From the NCBI GenBank assembly GCA_018823285.1, contig JAHJIQ010000077.1, forward strand, positions 1-32,023: a DNA stretch of 32,023 bases. Reading direction: 5' to 3'. The notes under the pieces were generated by a model that searched no databases, was not told the DNA's origin, and saw nothing but the letters and a program-made list of their open reading frames with translations. Position numbers and translations under genes: made by a program. Positions 8,004 to 16,686 of the stretch are shown one piece after another. Numbering within the stretch: the first letter of the stretch is position 1; every line of letters begins with the position of its first letter. The stretch comes from Pseudomonadota bacterium (lineage in GTDB: Bacteria; Desulfobacterota; Desulfobulbia; Desulfobulbales; JAGXFP01).

Positions 8004-9869
8004 TCAGTCCAGATCGTAGGCATCTTGCCAGTCCTCTTCCTGCCATTCCGGCTGATCTTCTTTTCTGAACAGAAAATTGTTGATCACCAGCCAGTCCATC
8101 TCGGTCCGCATGAAGCAGCGGTATCCATCATCAGGCGTGCAGACAATCGGTTCACCCCGGACGTTGAAACTGGTATTCACCACCAGACCGCAACCGGTCA
8201 GTTCATGGAACGAATGGATCAGATTCCAGTAACGGACATTGGTCTCCTTATGAACGGTCTGGATCCTGGCGGTATAGTCAACATGGGTCACCGCCGGGAT
8301 GTCTGATCGTTGATGATACAGCCTGTCATACATGCCCATCCTGTCATAGTCGGCAGGCACGGGTTTGCGATGGCTCTCCTTTACCGGTTCAACCAGAAGC
8401 ATATAGGGGGAACGGGTTTCCAGCTCAAAGTATTCTCCGGCTTTTTCCACCAGAACCGACGGCGCAAAGGGCCGGAATCCCTCGCGGTACTTGATTTTAA
8501 GATTCAACTTTTTCTGCATTTCCGGATCACGGGGGTCTCCAAGAATACTGCGATTCCCCAGCGCCCGGGGACCATATTCCATTCTCCCCTGAAACCAGCC
8601 GACCACTCCCGAATCGGCAAGAATTTGTGCCACCTTCTTATAGAGCTCTTCGTCGGTCAAACGGACAAAATTCGCTCCGAATTTTCTGCACATCCTCGCC
8701 ACATCAATCTCACTGAACTCCGGTCCCAAGTACGAACCCGACATCGAGTCGGAATTGCCGTCGCACAGACGTTCTTTTCCCTGCCAGATATGGTAGGCGG
8801 CAAAGGCCGCTCCCAACGCACCTCCGGCATCTCCGGCCGCCGGCTGGATCCAGAGCCCATCGATTATCCCGCTGTTCAACAGCTTCCCGTTGGCCACACA
8901 GTTCAGAGCAACCCCCCCCGCCATCACCAGATTGTTATGCCCCGTGATTTCCCGGGCGGTTCGGGCAAGTCGCAGCACAATTTCTTCTGTTACTTCCTGG
9001 ATAGCCAGGGCCAGATCCATATATTCCTGGGTCAGTTCCGACTCAGGTTGCCGTTTCGGGATCCCGAACAACTCTTTCCATTTCCTGTCCCTGCACATCC
9101 TGAGACCGGTGGCAAAGTCAAAGAATTCCATATTCAAAAGAATCGATCCGTCTTGCTTTAAATCCACCAGGCGTGAAACGATCTTTTCTTTGATCTCAGA
9201 AACCTGTCGACTGCCGGCGCGGCCGTATGGAGCAAGGCCCATCAACTTGTATTCGCCGCTGTTGACCTTGAAGCCGCAGTAGTAAGTAAAGGCGGAGTAG
9301 AGCAGGCCGACGGAATGCGGAAAGGGCAGCTCCTTGAGGACGGTTATTTCTTTCCCCGTCCCCCTGGAAATTGTTGTCGTTGCCCATTCGCCGACGCCAT
9401 CGACGGTAAGAATGGCCGCATCCTCGTAAGGTGAAGGGTAAAAGGCGCTTGCCGCATGGGAGAGATGGTGTTCAGGGAAAAGAAGTTTGGGCCGCTTGCG
9501 GATCGTACTCCCGGCTACCTTCTCCAACTCATCCCACAACATCTTTTTCATGAAGAGTTTTTCTTTGATCCAGACCGGCATCGCAGAAAGGAAACTCATA
9601 AGTCCGCGAGGCGCAAATGCGTGATAGGTCTCGAGAAGGCGCTCAAACTTGAGGTACGGTTTGTCATAGAAAGAAACTGCATCGAGATCTGAAACGTTCA
9701 ATCCCCCTTCCGCCAGAACATATTTCACCGCATTTACAGGAAAGGAGGCATCGTGTTTCCGGCGGGTAAATCTTTCCTCATGGGCGGCAGCAATTATTTT
9801 CCCGTCAACCAGTAAAACGGCAGCGCTGTCATGGTAGAAGGCCGAAATTCCAAGGATCGCGGAAGTCAT
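8004..9869 (-). CDS. Carbamoyltransferase, NodU/CmcH (TobZ-like) family
   Basis: This enzyme of 621 residues transfers a carbamoyl group from carbamoyl phosphate, through a carbamoyl-adenylate, to a hydroxyl of a sugar. The N-terminal Kae1-like half begins ILGISAFYHDSAAVLLVDGK, followed by EERFTRRKHD, HHLSHAASAFYPSP, VNSGEYKLMGLAPYG and LVMAGGVALNCVANGKL. The C-terminal YrdC-like half has GRMEYGPRALGNRSILGDPR, FRPFAPSVLVE and VVNTSFNVRGEPIVCTPDD. Length and motif order match full-length members. It follows the DUF5989 and SxtJ-like genes with an 11-base gap; this trio recurs in bacterial glycan loci. The likely product is an O-carbamoylated O-antigen or core sugar. Confidence 0.93.
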   Translation of the reverse strand: MTSAILGISAFYHDSAAVLLVDGKIIAAAHEERFTRRKHDASFPVNAVKYVLAEGGLNVSDLDAVSFYDKPYLKFERLLETYHAFAPRGLMSFLSAMPVWIKEKLFMKKMLWDELEKVAGSTIRKRPKLLFPEHHLSHAASAFYPSPYEDAAILTVDGVGEWATTTISRGTGKEITVLKELPFPHSVGLLYSAFTYYCGFKVNSGEYKLMGLAPYGRAGSRQVSEIKEKIVSRLVDLKQDGSILLNMEFFDFATGLRMCRDRKWKELFGIPKRQPESELTQEYMDLALAIQEVTEEIVLRLARTAREITGHNNLVMAGGVALNCVANGKLLNSGIIDGLWIQPAAGDAGGALGAAFAAYHIWQGKERLCDGNSDSMSGSYLGPEFSEIDVARMCRKFGANFVRLTDEELYKKVAQILADSGVVGWFQGRMEYGPRALGNRSILGDPRDPEMQKKLNLKIKYREGFRPFAPSVLVEKAGEYFELETRSPYMLLVEPVKESHRKPVPADYDRMGMYDRLYHQRSDIPAVTHVDYTARIQTVHKETNVRYWNLIHSFHELTGCGLVVNTSFNVRGEPIVCTPDDGYRCFMRTEMDWLVINNFLFRKEDQPEWQEEDWQDAYDLD

Positions 9870-9880
9870 TTAAGAAACCC

Positions 9881-10030
9881 CTAAAACAAGGTGTAAACAA
9901 ACGGTGCAATAGCCGAACCGCTGGTCAGGACGATCAGAACACCGAAGAGTAGCAGCGTAAGAATAATCGGCAGCAACCAGAATTTTTTCCTGACTTTCAG
10001 AAACTCCCAGAGATCTTTCAAAAACTCCAT
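9881..10030 (-). CDS. DUF5989 small membrane protein, 49 residues
   Basis: An ATG at 10030, preceded by GGAGAGAGTGA, opens a 49-codon frame. It starts MEFLKDLWEFLKVRKKFW, has a single hydrophobic helix LLPIILTLLLFGVLIVL, and ends SGSAIAPFVYTLF. This matches the short DUF5989 family found directly before NodU/CmcH-type carbamoyltransferases. It lies between the SxtJ-like gene (19-base gap) and the carbamoyltransferase (11-base gap). Its biochemical role is unknown; a membrane anchor or partner for the carbamoyltransferase is a reasonable guess. Confidence 0.88.
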   Translation of the reverse strand: MEFLKDLWEFLKVRKKFWLLPIILTLLLFGVLIVLTSGSAIAPFVYTLF

Positions 10031-10049
10031 TCACTCTCTCCTTTATAAT

Positions 10050-10439
10050 TCAGAAAGGTTTTTCAAGTTCATCGGCCACGTAGCGATGATCTCGATTTAC
10101 AAAAACGGTACCCGCAACTTCGCCCCATTTCCTGACCCCCATCGCATCTGCTCCTCCAATCCTTCTGAACAGACCGACAGGTGTCACGATAAGAAAAAAA
10201 ATAAGGGACAGAAGGATTTTGGAGACCACCGCCCCCATCATATGGGACAGGCCAAACCAGACCTCTGCCAGTGGCTTGAAGATAGAGGGCCAGGTCATGG
10301 CGGTGACCAGAACAACCACCGCAACCACCGCCCACTGAACATTGCCGGTGTAAAGCAATACCAGCAAAAGAATCAGAATTGCCGCCATGGCCGTGTCTTT
10401 CGCCTGATCAACACTCTTCTTGTTCCTGTCCATTTGCAT
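10050..10439 (-). CDS. SxtJ-like membrane protein
   Basis: This small integral membrane protein of about 129 residues has two N-terminal helices (AMAAILILLLVLLYTG and WAVVAVVVLVTAMTW). A third follows, ILLSLIFFLIVTPVGLFRRIGG, with the family-like TPVGLFRR turn. Its polar tail is rich in charged residues. Homologues named SxtJ sit beside carbamoyltransferases in glycan and natural-product clusters; their function is not known. I chose the ATG at 10439, with AGG six bases upstream. A GTG at 10454 with GGA upstream is equally possible. It is the first gene of the carbamoylation trio and comes after an IS remnant. Confidence 0.75.
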   Translation of the reverse strand: MQMDRNKKSVDQAKDTAMAAILILLLVLLYTGNVQWAVVAVVVLVTAMTWPSIFKPLAEVWFGLSHMMGAVVSKILLSLIFFLIVTPVGLFRRIGGADAMGVRKWGEVAGTVFVNRDHRYVADELEKPF

Positions 10440-10540
10440 ATTTAACCTATGCACACAAGGTTTCCGCTATGCCCCATTTAACAATTCAATGAGCGGGCAT
10501 CATAAGCAGTTTATGGCTTAGCGGGAGATTACACCTTTCA

Positions 10541-10773
10541 CCATTGCATTATTTTACTGACGGTTTGAGTGGGACTTATAAACCTATGAATGTGATCGGA
10601 GGCAACTTTACCGGATATTATATCAAGTTCATTTCCATCGCTATTTGACGAAATATGTCACGACTACGAATGGTGACTTCACCGTTTAATACCTTTTTGC
10701 GGCATTTCGGAATCCAAATCACATGAACTTTTAAATCCGGTTTTGTATGTGCACAGGTCTTTTACCGTCGCAT
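10541..10773 (-). pseudogene. IS200/IS605-type TnpA (Y1 HUH) transposase remnant
   Basis: The minus strand encodes broken pieces of a short TnpA. In order they are KPDLKVHVIWIPKCRKKVLNG, read here as KPDLKVHVIWIPK and CRKKVLNGEVTIRSRDIFRQ, then after a one-base shift DIISGKVASDHIHRFIS. The last contains the HUH histidine pair (HIH), and SPTQTVSKIM follows. An early stop, a frameshift near 10625 and a missing catalytic-Tyr region show it is dead. A hairpin (CTTCGCCTGAAGGCGAG, 10794-10810) just upstream resembles the end hairpins of such elements. The remnant occupies most of the 382-bp gap between the SxtJ-like gene and the GT4 gene; decayed sequence may continue to about 10490. Confidence 0.8.
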
Positions 10774-10837
10774 AGCAACAAATATAAACTTTGCTTCGCC
10801 TGAAGGCGAGAGGTTTCAACTATCACCGATGGGGACA

Positions 10838-11977
10838 CTAAATTGACATCTCTTTCGTCGAAACCACTTTATAAAACAGCTTTTCATATTTAACAGCCTG
10901 GCAGTCCCAGGTGTGTTTTGTCGCGGTTATCCTTGCCTCCTCGCCAATCTTTCTTCTTAAATCCTGATCACGTAATCGTTCCAAAACTCCGGTCAATTGT
11001 TCAACAGTCTCAAACACAAAGCCGTCTCTCCCATGAGTTATGACCGCTGCCGCCCCGGTATTCTTACTGGTTAATGAAGGCAAACCACAGGCCATTGCTT
11101 CAAGCACGGTCATCCCAAAAGCTTCGGAACGGGAAGGAAGAACCACCACATCAGCTGTCGCATAGAATCTTCGAATATCATTATCCACAAACCCTGCAAA
11201 GGTCACCTGCTCGAAGAGGTTATACTTTTGCACAAGCCCTTCAAAAAAACTCAAATTATCTCCCCTGCCAACCACCATAAGTTTCATGCCCGTGCCAACG
11301 GCAGATAAAAGAAGATCCAGCCCTTTTCTTTTAAATTCCGAGCCAACAAAAAGAACCACCATTTCATCAGGCCTATACCCGAACTCTTTTCTGGCTTCAT
11401 CACGCCAACCAGTTGTCAACTCTGGATTGAACAATTCGGTATCTACACCGGGAGAAATAATTTCAACATTTTTTGTGCGGCAATAATATTTCTCACAGTC
11501 ATCCTTAATAACTCCAGAAACCGCAGCCAACCAAGAAGTTTTCATCTGTCGCCGCTCCAACCACAAATAAATCCAGCTACGATAACTCAGAAACTTTTGA
11601 TCCAGACGCCTGATAAAATTGTATTTATAGAGTCCACTTTTATAAGAAAAGGTGTGAACGGTCAGAACATCCTGGCAATATGCACGCTCATGAGAATGAA
11701 TCACATCAAAAGTTTTATTTTCAAGAAGTTTACTGGCCTCCATGGCGAATGAGACCGAATTTACGGCGCTGGAAAATGTAAATTTATCGGGCACCTTATA
11801 AAAATGAATGCCATCCAGATATTTCGTATCCGCCCGCCTTGCAAAAAGATGAATATCGTGCCCACGCCTCCTCAACCGGGTGGTAATTTCAACAGCATAC
11901 CTCTCAGCACCGCCACTGGTGACAAAACTTTTCACCAGCACTGCAATTTTCAGTCGTTTTTTCTGCACATCAGACAT
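10838..11977 (-). CDS. GT4 glycosyltransferase, LPS
   Basis: This retaining GT-B glycosyltransferase has 379 residues. The N-terminal domain begins KIAVLVKSFVTSGGAERYAVE, with the GGAERYA acceptor loop, followed by FDVIHSHERAY. The C-terminal domain has LFVGSEFKRKGLDLLL, VVGRGD and the E-x7-E donor motif SEAFGMTVLEAMACG. The ATG at 11977 has AGGGAAG upstream. It follows waaC across a 98-bp gap and precedes the IS200 remnant. It belongs to the same broad group as the GT4 at 145-1323, but the two are not close copies. Its place next to waaC suggests a core-region transfer; the sugar is not predictable. Confidence 0.9.
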   Translation of the reverse strand: MSDVQKKRLKIAVLVKSFVTSGGAERYAVEITTRLRRRGHDIHLFARRADTKYLDGIHFYKVPDKFTFSSAVNSVSFAMEASKLLENKTFDVIHSHERAYCQDVLTVHTFSYKSGLYKYNFIRRLDQKFLSYRSWIYLWLERRQMKTSWLAAVSGVIKDDCEKYYCRTKNVEIISPGVDTELFNPELTTGWRDEARKEFGYRPDEMVVLFVGSEFKRKGLDLLLSAVGTGMKLMVVGRGDNLSFFEGLVQKYNLFEQVTFAGFVDNDIRRFYATADVVVLPSRSEAFGMTVLEAMACGLPSLTSKNTGAAAVITHGRDGFVFETVEQLTGVLERLRDQDLRRKIGEEARITATKHTWDCQAVKYEKLFYKVVSTKEMSI

Positions 11978-12075
11978 TATTCAGCTTCCCTTTCAGAAAA
12001 TTGCTATGCAAAAACCAAAAAATTCACGATAGCCTCAAAAAAAAGAATATATAAACCTTTTTGCGAATTACACTT

Positions 12076-13128
12076 CTATTTCTGATTATCGCATAAAATC
12101 TGGTCAACTGCTTCCAGAACCTGTTCAGTGCTGATCCTTTGCATACACTGCTTATCCACACAATCCTTTTTCAGACAGGGGCTGCATTCGATCTTTGATC
12201 GCAGAATACGATGCCCCCTGCCATAGGGTCCCGTCCTCCAGGGCGCAGTGGGTCCGAAAACAGCCGCAACCGGTGTCCCTACTGCAGCTGCAATATGCAT
12301 CGGCCCGGTGTCAGTTGTAATCAGAATCTTTGCACGCTGATATAATGCGGCGAGTTCCTTCAGCGAGGTTTTTCCAGCCAGGTTCATTGCCTTAATGCCG
12401 AAGCGGGAAATCAAATCATCAATCTCAGGTTCTTCAGATGGACCGCCGGTAAAGACAACCTTGATTTTTTTATCAACTAAAGATCTGGCTAATGAAGCAA
12501 ACTTGTCATTATCCCAGAGTTTGGTTGGCCAGGTTGCATGAGGATTGATAGCGATCAGCGAGTCTTCCGGCCCGATCCCTGCAGCCCGGAGAATCTCGGC
12601 AACTCTTTGAGTGTCCTTTTCCCCGATCGGGAAATCAAATCTCACCTCATTACATTCCACCCCGATTGCTTTTAACAGCAGCAACTCCCGGTCCAGGGCA
12701 TGGATATTCATGTTTACCGCCGGGATTCTCTCGTTCAGGAAGAGCCAGCTGCACTCGGCATGCTCCATCCCCCTGCCAAAACCAACTTTTCGCTCTGCCC
12801 TGGTCAAAGCAACGAAAATGCCGCTTTTAAGCAATCCCTGGAAATCAATCAGCAGGTCATATCGAGTATCCCTTAACTCGCGGATAAAACCTGAAACTTC
12901 TCTTAATGTGGAGAAAAACTTGCGCCCACACAGTTCTTTCGTCCATCTTTTTCTACCGGACACCAGCAGGCGGTCGAGAGACTTATGTCCTCTTACCACG
13001 TCTGCGGCCGCCTCTTCCACCAGCCAGGTGATCCGGGCCTCGGGATATTTTTTTCGCAGGGCGTTTAATGCCGGCAGGGTATGGGTCACATCTCCGATGG
13101 CACTGGTTTTGACGATCAGAATTTCCAA
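12076..13128 (-). CDS. waaC: LPS heptosyltransferase I (GT9)
   Basis: This protein adds the first L-glycero-D-manno-heptose from ADP-heptose to Kdo2-lipid A in the cytoplasm. It has 350 residues and starts EILIVKTSAIGDVTHTLPAL, close to WaaC (IVKTSxxGDVIHTLPAL). The acceptor side has LIDFQGLLKSG and VGFGRGM. The donor domain has INPHATWPTKLW, VFTGGPSEEPEID and the complete TDTGPMHIAAAVGTP motif followed by FGPTAPWRTGPYG. The start is a TTG at 13128, supported by AGGGG at good spacing, 18 bases after the rmlB stop. Unlike the GT9 gene at 2632-3674 it is intact. Confidence 0.88.
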   Translation of the reverse strand: MEILIVKTSAIGDVTHTLPALNALRKKYPEARITWLVEEAAADVVRGHKSLDRLLVSGRKRWTKELCGRKFFSTLREVSGFIRELRDTRYDLLIDFQGLLKSGIFVALTRAERKVGFGRGMEHAECSWLFLNERIPAVNMNIHALDRELLLLKAIGVECNEVRFDFPIGEKDTQRVAEILRAAGIGPEDSLIAINPHATWPTKLWDNDKFASLARSLVDKKIKVVFTGGPSEEPEIDDLISRFGIKAMNLAGKTSLKELAALYQRAKILITTDTGPMHIAAAVGTPVAAVFGPTAPWRTGPYGRGHRILRSKIECSPCLKKDCVDKQCMQRISTEQVLEAVDQILCDNQK

Positions 13129-13146
13129 TGTTTATCCCCTGACGAC

Positions 13147-14295
13147 TCAATGAACATGCCGGTAATTGTGTTCCACCCACGCGCGATAACTGCCGTCCAT
13201 TACATGCCGCCACCACTCCTCGTGGGTCAGATACCAGTCGATGGTTTTGCGGATGCCGGTGTCAAAGGATTCGACCGGAGCATAGCCAAGCTCCGAGGTG
13301 ATTTTCCCGGCATTGATTGCATAACGCCGGTCGTGCCCCAGCCGGTCGGCAACATGGGTGATAAGCGTCTCCCCTTTCCTGCCGGAAACCTGGGGAGCCC
13401 CAGGGAAACGTTTTGCGAGCCCGTCATCTATCGCGAATTTTTCATCAAGTATACTGCAGACCAGCCTGACGATCTCCATATTGGTCCACTCGTTGTTGCC
13501 GCCGATGTTATAGGTCTCACCGGTCCGCCCGCTCCGGATCACCAGATCGATCCCCCGGTTATGGTCGTCCACATAGAGCCAGTCCCTGATCTGCAGACCA
13601 TCTCCGTAGACAGGCAGAGGTTTGCCGTCAAGAAGATTTGCGATCATCAGAGGGATCAGTTTTTCCGGGAACTGATAGGGGCCGTAATTATTTGAACAGT
13701 TGCTGGTGGTCACCTTGAGCCCGTATGTCTCATGATATGCCCTGACCAGATGATCGGACCCGGCCTTCGAAGCCGCATACGGAGAATTGGGTTTGTAGGG
13801 GTTGGTTTCGGCAAAGGGAGGATCATCGGCCGTAAGCGTCCCATAAACCTCGTCGGTGGAGACATGATGGAAGCGATGCTCTGCGGCTCCTTTCCTGTCA
13901 AGCCAGACAGCCTTGGCCGCTTTCAACAGGGTATGAGTGCCGACCACATTGGTATCGATGAACTCGTCCGGTCCATGAATCGAGCGGTCGACATGGGACT
14001 CGGCGGCAAAGTGAACGATGGTATCAATCTTTTCCTGCTGCAGCAGCTCAAGAACCAGCTGATAATCGCGAATGTCGCCCTTGACGAACCGGTAACCGGC
14101 CGATTCGGAAATCCCGGCCAAGTTTTCAAGGTTCCCGGCATAGGTCAGGACGTCAAAATTCACCACCCGGTCTGCCGGATATTGATCAAGCCAGTAGCGG
14201 ACAAAATTCGCCCCGATAAAACCGGCTCCGCCGGTAACCAGAAGTGCCCGTTGCCGCCTGGATCCAGAAGTGAGCTTATTGGTGAACTCAGCCAT
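13147..14295 (-). CDS. rmlB: dTDP-glucose 4,6-dehydratase
   Basis: This enzyme converts dTDP-glucose to dTDP-4-keto-6-deoxyglucose, the branch point to rhamnose and other deoxysugars. It is an extended SDR of 382 residues with LLVTGGAGFIGANFVRYWL, FDVLTYAGNLENL, FAAESHVDRSIHGPD and the dehydratase signature HVSTDEVYG. The catalytic YAASKAGSDHL follows, and later NNYGPYQFPEKLIPL and RDWLYVDDHNRGIDLV. The ATG at 14295 has GAGGTG upstream. It lies 114 bases after rmlA. No rmlC or rmlD is in the window, so the final product may be a sugar other than rhamnose or those genes lie elsewhere. Confidence 0.95.
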   Translation of the reverse strand: MAEFTNKLTSGSRRQRALLVTGGAGFIGANFVRYWLDQYPADRVVNFDVLTYAGNLENLAGISESAGYRFVKGDIRDYQLVLELLQQEKIDTIVHFAAESHVDRSIHGPDEFIDTNVVGTHTLLKAAKAVWLDRKGAAEHRFHHVSTDEVYGTLTADDPPFAETNPYKPNSPYAASKAGSDHLVRAYHETYGLKVTTSNCSNNYGPYQFPEKLIPLMIANLLDGKPLPVYGDGLQIRDWLYVDDHNRGIDLVIRSGRTGETYNIGGNNEWTNMEIVRLVCSILDEKFAIDDGLAKRFPGAPQVSGRKGETLITHVADRLGHDRRYAINAGKITSELGYAPVESFDTGIRKTIDWYLTHEEWWRHVMDGSYRAWVEHNYRHVH

Positions 14296-14409
14296 CTAAC
14301 ACCTCTTTTACGTCCTCGCCTTTATTCGCTGACTTGAAGTCAGGAACATGTATAAAACGATCGGCCATCCACAAAGATGCCCGACCTCCATTTTGCCGAA
14401 AACGCTTCA

Positions 14410-15285
14410 TCAGGTAACATTGCCAAGTACGAACTTGACAAGATAATCTCCATACTCGTTTTTGCCATGAAGCCTGGCAAGCTGCGAGAGCTGATCCGCA
14501 TTGATATAGCCAAGTCGGTAACTTATCTCTTCCAGGCAGGCAACCTTGAGTCCCTGGCGTTCTTCGATCACCCTGATGAAATTAGCCGCATCCAGCAACG
14601 AATTGTGGGTACCGGTATCCAGCCAGGCCGTGCCACGACCAAGTATCTCGACCTGAAGTTCCCCTCGGTTGAGATAAACCCTGTTCACATCAGTTATTTC
14701 CAGTTCACCACGAGGAGATGGTTCAATTCCTCTGGCAATCTCAACAACATTGTTATCATAGAAATACAAACCGGTAACTGCATAGCTAGATTTCGGTTTC
14801 TCGGGTTTTTCCTCGATATCCGTCACATTACCTCCCCCATTAAAACTTATCACACCATACCGCTGGGGATCGCGTACATAATAGCCAAACACTTTCGCCC
14901 CTTTCTCAAGAGTGACAACCCTCCTCAGATTCGTACCAAGACCCGGACCATAAAAAATGTTATCCCCGAGAGTCAGGCAGACGCTGTCCCTGCCGATAAA
15001 ATCCGCGCCGATAATAAAGGCCTGGGCAAGCCCCTCCGGTTTCGGCTGCGCTGCGTACGCGAGCGATATCCCCCACTGGCTGCCGTCGCCCAGGAGCTGC
15101 ATAAACTGCCCCTGGTCCTCGGGGGTGGTGATGATCAGAATCTCCCTGATCCCGGCCAGCATCAGGGTCGAGAGCGGATAATAGATCATCGGCTTGTCAT
15201 AGACCGGCATCAGCTGCTTGCTGACCGATCTGGTGAGCGGATAGAGCCTGGTCCCGGATCCCCCCGCAAGTATTATTCCTTTCAT
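14410..15285 (-). CDS. rmlA: Glucose-1-phosphate thymidylyltransferase
   Basis: This enzyme makes dTDP-glucose from glucose-1-phosphate and dTTP and supplies RmlB. It has 291 residues, the usual length, starting [18 protein letters not shown] with the nucleotide-binding G-x-G-T-R. It continues [45 protein letters not shown] and the product-site EEKPEKPKS. The [15 protein letters not shown] stretch near residue 225 is the RmlA allosteric and dimer region. The ATG at 15285 has GGAGAGA upstream. It is the first gene of the minus-strand LPS locus as seen here and diverges from the Trm112-like gene. Confidence 0.95.
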   Translation of the reverse strand: MKGIILAGGSGTRLYPLTRSVSKQLMPVYDKPMIYYPLSTLMLAGIREILIITTPEDQGQFMQLLGDGSQWGISLAYAAQPKPEGLAQAFIIGADFIGRDSVCLTLGDNIFYGPGLGTNLRRVVTLEKGAKVFGYYVRDPQRYGVISFNGGGNVTDIEEKPEKPKSSYAVTGLYFYDNNVVEIARGIEPSPRGELEITDVNRVYLNRGELQVEILGRGTAWLDTGTHNSLLDAANFIRVIEERQGLKVACLEEISYRLGYINADQLSQLARLHGKNEYGDYLVKFVLGNVT

Positions 15286-15674
15286 TATTCTCTCCGATCC
15301 TGCAGTTTATAAACCTGCCCAAAAAAAACACCCTTCCCGCGTCAAATCCCGAACCGCGTGACACTCCGAGCCTCCTTGCCGTCGCTTACCTCGAGCCACG
15401 GGGAGGTACTCGCTGTTCATGTTCAACAACGCCCTGCCGCATCGGTTTTGATCTTCCATACCGCAGGCCCACACTATATACAAAATTTTACGGTTTTAGG
15501 CAGATGATTTTATTAAAGCCTCCAATCTATCCGCTGGCACTGTATGACGCAACCATCAATAAGATCCCTTCCTCTGCACCCCGACAATCTGCCGGATACC
15601 TCCGAAGCATCTTGCATTATCGGGCCCGGAGTTTTATGTTCTAGGCCGAACCCAGAAACCCAGGAGAAACTAGG
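15286..15674. other. 389-bp divergent intergenic region with a degenerate repeat
   Basis: This region separates rmlA (minus) from the Trm112-like gene (plus) and must hold both promoters. I could not find a convincing -35/-10 pair for either. Bases 15385-15432 match the hairpin repeat family also seen near 20608-20662 and 23093-23150, ending in a shared CATGTTCAA. No coding sequence is recognised. Confidence 0.5.
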
Positions 15675-15842
15675 ATGATCAAAAAAGAACTGCTCGACAT
15701 TCTCGCCTGCCCCAAGTGCAAGAAGCCGGTCACGCTGAACGATGCAAAAGACGGCCTGATCTGTGATAAATGCAAACTCCTCTATGAGATCCGAGACGAT
15801 ATCCCGATCATGCTGATCGACGAAGCAAAAAAAATTGACTGA
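15675..15842 (+). CDS. Trm112-family zinc-ribbon-like protein
   Basis: The ATG at 15675, with AGGAG upstream, opens a 55-codon frame MIKKELLDILACPKCKKPVT. It has C-x2-C in ACPKCKK and a second pair in LICDKCKLLYEIRDDIPIML, ending DEAKKID. This is the bacterial Trm112/YcaR-like family. In eukaryotes Trm112 activates methyltransferases; in bacteria the role is largely unassigned. Its stop overlaps the TTG start of the next gene by eight bases, so the two are probably co-translated. Confidence 0.85.
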   Translation: MIKKELLDILACPKCKKPVTLNDAKDGLICDKCKLLYEIRDDIPIMLIDEAKKID

Positions 15843-16686
15843 CCGCGCCCCGACAGAGAGTAAACGGCCCGTCCTTTTCCCCGATCTGACCCGCAGACTG
15901 TTTGTCAATGCCCCCTTTGACCGGCTGCAGAAAGGGCTGCTCCCCCTGTTCATCGAGCATGGCCTGCAGCCGGAAATCGGCCTGGAAGGTCTCTGCCTGT
16001 ACCGGAAGAGCCGCACCGAATTCCGGGAGGTTGCCGCAACGCTGAAAAAAGCGGGGCTTTCCTGTACCCTGCACGCCCCTTTTTTCGACCTCTCCCCCGG
16101 CGCCCTCGATCCGAACATTCTCCGCACAACCCGTGAGAAATTGAAAAAGGCCTTTGCCCTGATCGAGATTTTCGAACCGCATTCGATCGTCTGCCACCTT
16201 GGTTATGAAGCCAACAAACACACCTTCAACCATGCTGACTGGCTGAAAAATTCCATCGAGACCTGGCAGGAACTGCTGGCCATGGCCGAACCCCACCGGG
16301 TGCCGGTGATGCTTGAAAACACTTATGAAACGGGCCCGGAACAGCATATCGAGGTGCTCACCGCTCTCAATTCCCCCTGCGCCCGCTTCTGCCTGGATGC
16401 GGGTCACACCCTGGCCTTTGCCCGAAACAGCTGGCGGGATTGGCTGCCTCCCCTTTCCCCGTGGCTCGGCCAGCTCCATCTTCACGACAACGCGGGCGAC
16501 ATGGACCGCCATCTGGCAATCGGTCAGGGGATCTTTGATTTTGCCGGGCTTTTCGACTACCTCCGTAACAACCAGCTCCGTCCGGTCATCACTCTGGAAC
16601 CGCACCAGGAAGAGGGTTTATGGACGAGCCTTGCCGCCCTCGCAGGAATGGATTTGCCCGATCCGCATTTGACCTTATCATCCTGA
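15835..16686 (+). CDS. TIM-barrel sugar phosphate isomerase/epimerase-like protein
   Basis: This 283-residue protein has the xylose-isomerase-like TIM-barrel (AP_endonuc_2) fold. Likely metal ligands are visible in VMLENTYETG (Glu), RFCLDAGHTLAFA (Asp, His), LHLHDNAGDMDRHL (His, Asp) and VITLEPHQEE (Glu), in the family order. Members isomerise or epimerise sugars and inositols or cleave abasic DNA; the exact substrate is not clear. The only start giving a full N-terminus is a TTG at 15835 that overlaps the Trm112-like gene. A 215-bp gap then leads to dnaE. Confidence 0.78.
   Translation: MTDRAPTESKRPVLFPDLTRRLFVNAPFDRLQKGLLPLFIEHGLQPEIGLEGLCLYRKSRTEFREVAATLKKAGLSCTLHAPFFDLSPGALDPNILRTTREKLKKAFALIEIFEPHSIVCHLGYEANKHTFNHADWLKNSIETWQELLAMAEPHRVPVMLENTYETGPEQHIEVLTALNSPCARFCLDAGHTLAFARNSWRDWLPPLSPWLGQLHLHDNAGDMDRHLAIGQGIFDFAGLFDYLRNNQLRPVITLEPHQEEGLWTSLAALAGMDLPDPHLTLSS

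Noticed and set aside
8310..9161. Plus-strand frame of 283 codons opposite the carbamoyltransferase
   Set aside because: It is a shadow of a strongly supported gene and has no family resemblance.
15306..15345. Promoter TTGACG/TATAAA upstream of rmlA
   Set aside because: The spacer would be 28 bases, far outside the sigma70 range, and no better pairing is visible.
15513..16605. Antisense frames opposite the Trm112-like and TIM-barrel genes
   Set aside because: The plus-strand proteins have clear motifs; the minus-strand translations show none and lack ribosome sites.
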